A DNA stretch of 5,391 nt. Origin: Hyphomicrobiales bacterium (lineage in GTDB: Bacteria; Pseudomonadota; Alphaproteobacteria; Rhizobiales; Beijerinckiaceae). Shown here one piece after another: positions 4,216 to 5,391 of the stretch. The stretch's first letter is position 1. Each line of letters begins with the position of its first letter. The stretch lies in assembly GCA_015655535.1 (NCBI GenBank), contig JAATEW010000060.1, forward strand, positions 1-5,391. Reading direction: 5' to 3'. Under the pieces are notes generated by a model, which searched no databases, was not told the origin of the DNA, and saw only the letters and a program-made list of their open reading frames with translations. Position numbers and translations under genes: made by a program.

Positions 4216-5391
4216 ATGCAAGCGATATCAAGAGCGAGATAATCGAAACCGACCTCCTCGTCATCGGTGGCGGAACCGGCGGACCCATGGCGGCGATCAA
4301 GGCCAAGGAGCAAAATCCTGACCTGCGCGTTGTCTTGATGGAAAAGGCCAATGTCAAACGCAGCGGCGCCATTTCCATGGGCATGGATGGGCTCAATAAT
4401 GCGGTCATCCCCGGCTACGCGACGCCCGAGCAATATGTGAAGGAGATCACCGTCGCCAACGACGGGATCGTCGATCAGAAGGCCGTCATGGCCTATGCCC
4501 AGGGCAGCTATCCGATGATCCGCGAATTGGATCGCATGGGCGTCAAGTTAGAGAAGGACGGCTCCGGCGAGTTCGATGTCCGCAAGGTCCATCATATGGG
4601 AAGCTATGTGCTGCCCATGCCAGAAGGGCATAACGTCAAGAAGATCCTCTACCGACAATTGAAGCGCAATCAGGTCGCCATCACCAATCGCTATATGGCG
4701 ACAAGGCTTCTCAAGGACGCCAATGGCCGTATCGCCGGCGCAATCGGCGTCAATACGCGCACCAGCGAATTTCTCATCATCCGCGCCAAAGCCGTGATCC
4801 TGGCGTGCGGTGCGGCCGGACGCCTTGGCCTTCCGGCGTCCGGCTATCTTTTCGGCACTTACGAGAACGCAACCAATTGCGGCGACGGCTATGCAATGGC
4901 TTTTCATGCCGGCGCCGAACTCGCCAATCTCGAATGCTTTCAGATCAACCCGCTGATCAAGGATTATAACGGTCCGGCCTGCGCCTATGTGACCGGGCCT
5001 TTCGGTGGCTATACGGCTAATAACAAGGGCCAGCGCTTCATCGAATGCGATTATTGGAGCGGCCAGATGATGCTCGAATTCTGGCGCGAGCTGCAAAGCG
5101 GCTCCGGCCCGGTGTTCCTGAAGCTCGACCATCTTGCCGACGAGACGATCACCGAGATCGAGACGATCCTGCATTCAAACGAGCGTCCGTCGCGCGGCCG
5201 TTTCCATGAGCGGCGCGGCACGAATTATCGCCATCGCATGATCGAGATGCACATCTCGGAGATCGGCTTCTGCTCCGGTCATAGCGCTTCGGGCGTCTGG
5301 ATCAACGAACGCGCCGAAACGACGGTGCCGGGGCTTTATGCGGTCGGCGACATGGCGAGCGTGCCGCATAATTATATGCTCGGCGCCTTCG
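4212..5391 (+). CDS. AprA-like FAD flavoprotein of the fumarate reductase/succinate dehydrogenase superfamily (3' end outside window)
   Basis: The first 393 residues of a large flavoprotein; the frame runs off the right edge. The N-terminal FAD fold shows the dinucleotide motif LLVIGGGTGGPMAA (15-28) and the ribose-binding acid E44 in VVLMEK. The second FAD segment is AVILACGAAGRLGLP (194-208). Family blocks are GTYENATNCGDGYAMAFHAG (215-234), ECFQINPLIKDYNGPACAYV (241-260), NKGQRFIECDYWSGQ (271-285), GHSASGVW (356-363) and VPGLYAVGD (372-380). SdhA and FrdA bind FAD covalently through a His in an RSHT-type motif; here that position is R50-S51-G52-A53, as in adenylylsulfate reductase AprA, so FAD should be non-covalent. 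AprA interconverts APS with sulfite and AMP together with the ferredoxin-like AprB. Whether this homologue does so is unproven: it could reduce or oxidise another substrate, and it may be a distinct AprA-like clade. It overlaps the DUF971 gene by four bases. An Fe-S partner may lie downstream. Confidence 0.88.
   Translation, partial: MNASDIKSEIIETDLLVIGGGTGGPMAAIKAKEQNPDLRVVLMEKANVKRSGAISMGMDGLNNAVIPGYATPEQYVKEITVANDGIVDQKAVMAYAQGSYPMIRELDRMGVKLEKDGSGEFDVRKVHHMGSYVLPMPEGHNVKKILYRQLKRNQVAITNRYMATRLLKDANGRIAGAIGVNTRTSEFLIIRAKAVILACGAAGRLGLPASGYLFGTYENATNCGDGYAMAFHAGAELANLECFQINPLIKDYNGPACAYVTGPFGGYTANNKGQRFIECDYWSGQMMLEFWRELQSGSGPVFLKLDHLADETITEIETILHSNERPSRGRFHERRGTNYRHRMIEMHISEIGFCSGHSASGVWINERAETTVPGLYAVGDMASVPHNYMLGAF

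Noticed and set aside
4548..5174. 208-residue minus-strand open frame
   Set aside because: It is antisense to the AprA-like flavoprotein, whose conserved blocks cover the same bases.

Overview
The window is about 60% GC with GC-rich third codon positions and short or overlapping gene junctions. Codon use and gene families fit an alphaproteobacterium, probably of the Rhizobiales/Hyphomicrobiales (Bradyrhizobium- or Beijerinckiaceae-like). This taxonomic call is inference; there is no rRNA or other marker. The window is densely coding and shows no mobile element, tRNA, rRNA or CRISPR array.

Layout: two divergent gene groups share a 204-bp AT-rich control region (3150-3353). To the left, on the minus strand and in transcription order, are an SsuD-like flavin-dependent (luciferase-like) monooxygenase (3149-1998), an acyl-CoA-dehydrogenase-fold flavoprotein of the SfnB/DszC type (1993-842), and a Tat-exported ABC-transporter substrate-binding protein of the sulfonate/nitrate/taurine class (810 to beyond the left edge). 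Gaps of 4 and 31 nt make this a clear operon, best read as organosulfur capture and oxidative C-S cleavage.

To the right, on the plus strand, are a 113-residue cysteine-rich protein of unknown family (3354-3695), a DUF971 / gamma-butyrobetaine-hydroxylase-N-like putative zinc protein (3856-4215), and a large FAD protein of the fumarate reductase/succinate dehydrogenase/adenylylsulfate reductase superfamily (4212 to beyond the right edge). The last two overlap by four bases. The flavoprotein looks like AprA rather than FrdA/SdhA because the covalent-flavin histidine is replaced in an RSGA motif.

Working model (inference): the left operon takes up an organosulfur compound and releases an oxidised sulfur species such as sulfite. 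The right operon supplies an AprA-like redox flavoprotein with two small cysteine-bearing partners that could handle that species or build the enzyme's cofactors. The control region holds two near-identical dyads (AAGAATWATWTTCT) exactly 80 bp apart, one in front of each group, which suggests one regulator for both. The permease, ATPase, regulator and any iron-sulfur partner are not in this window.
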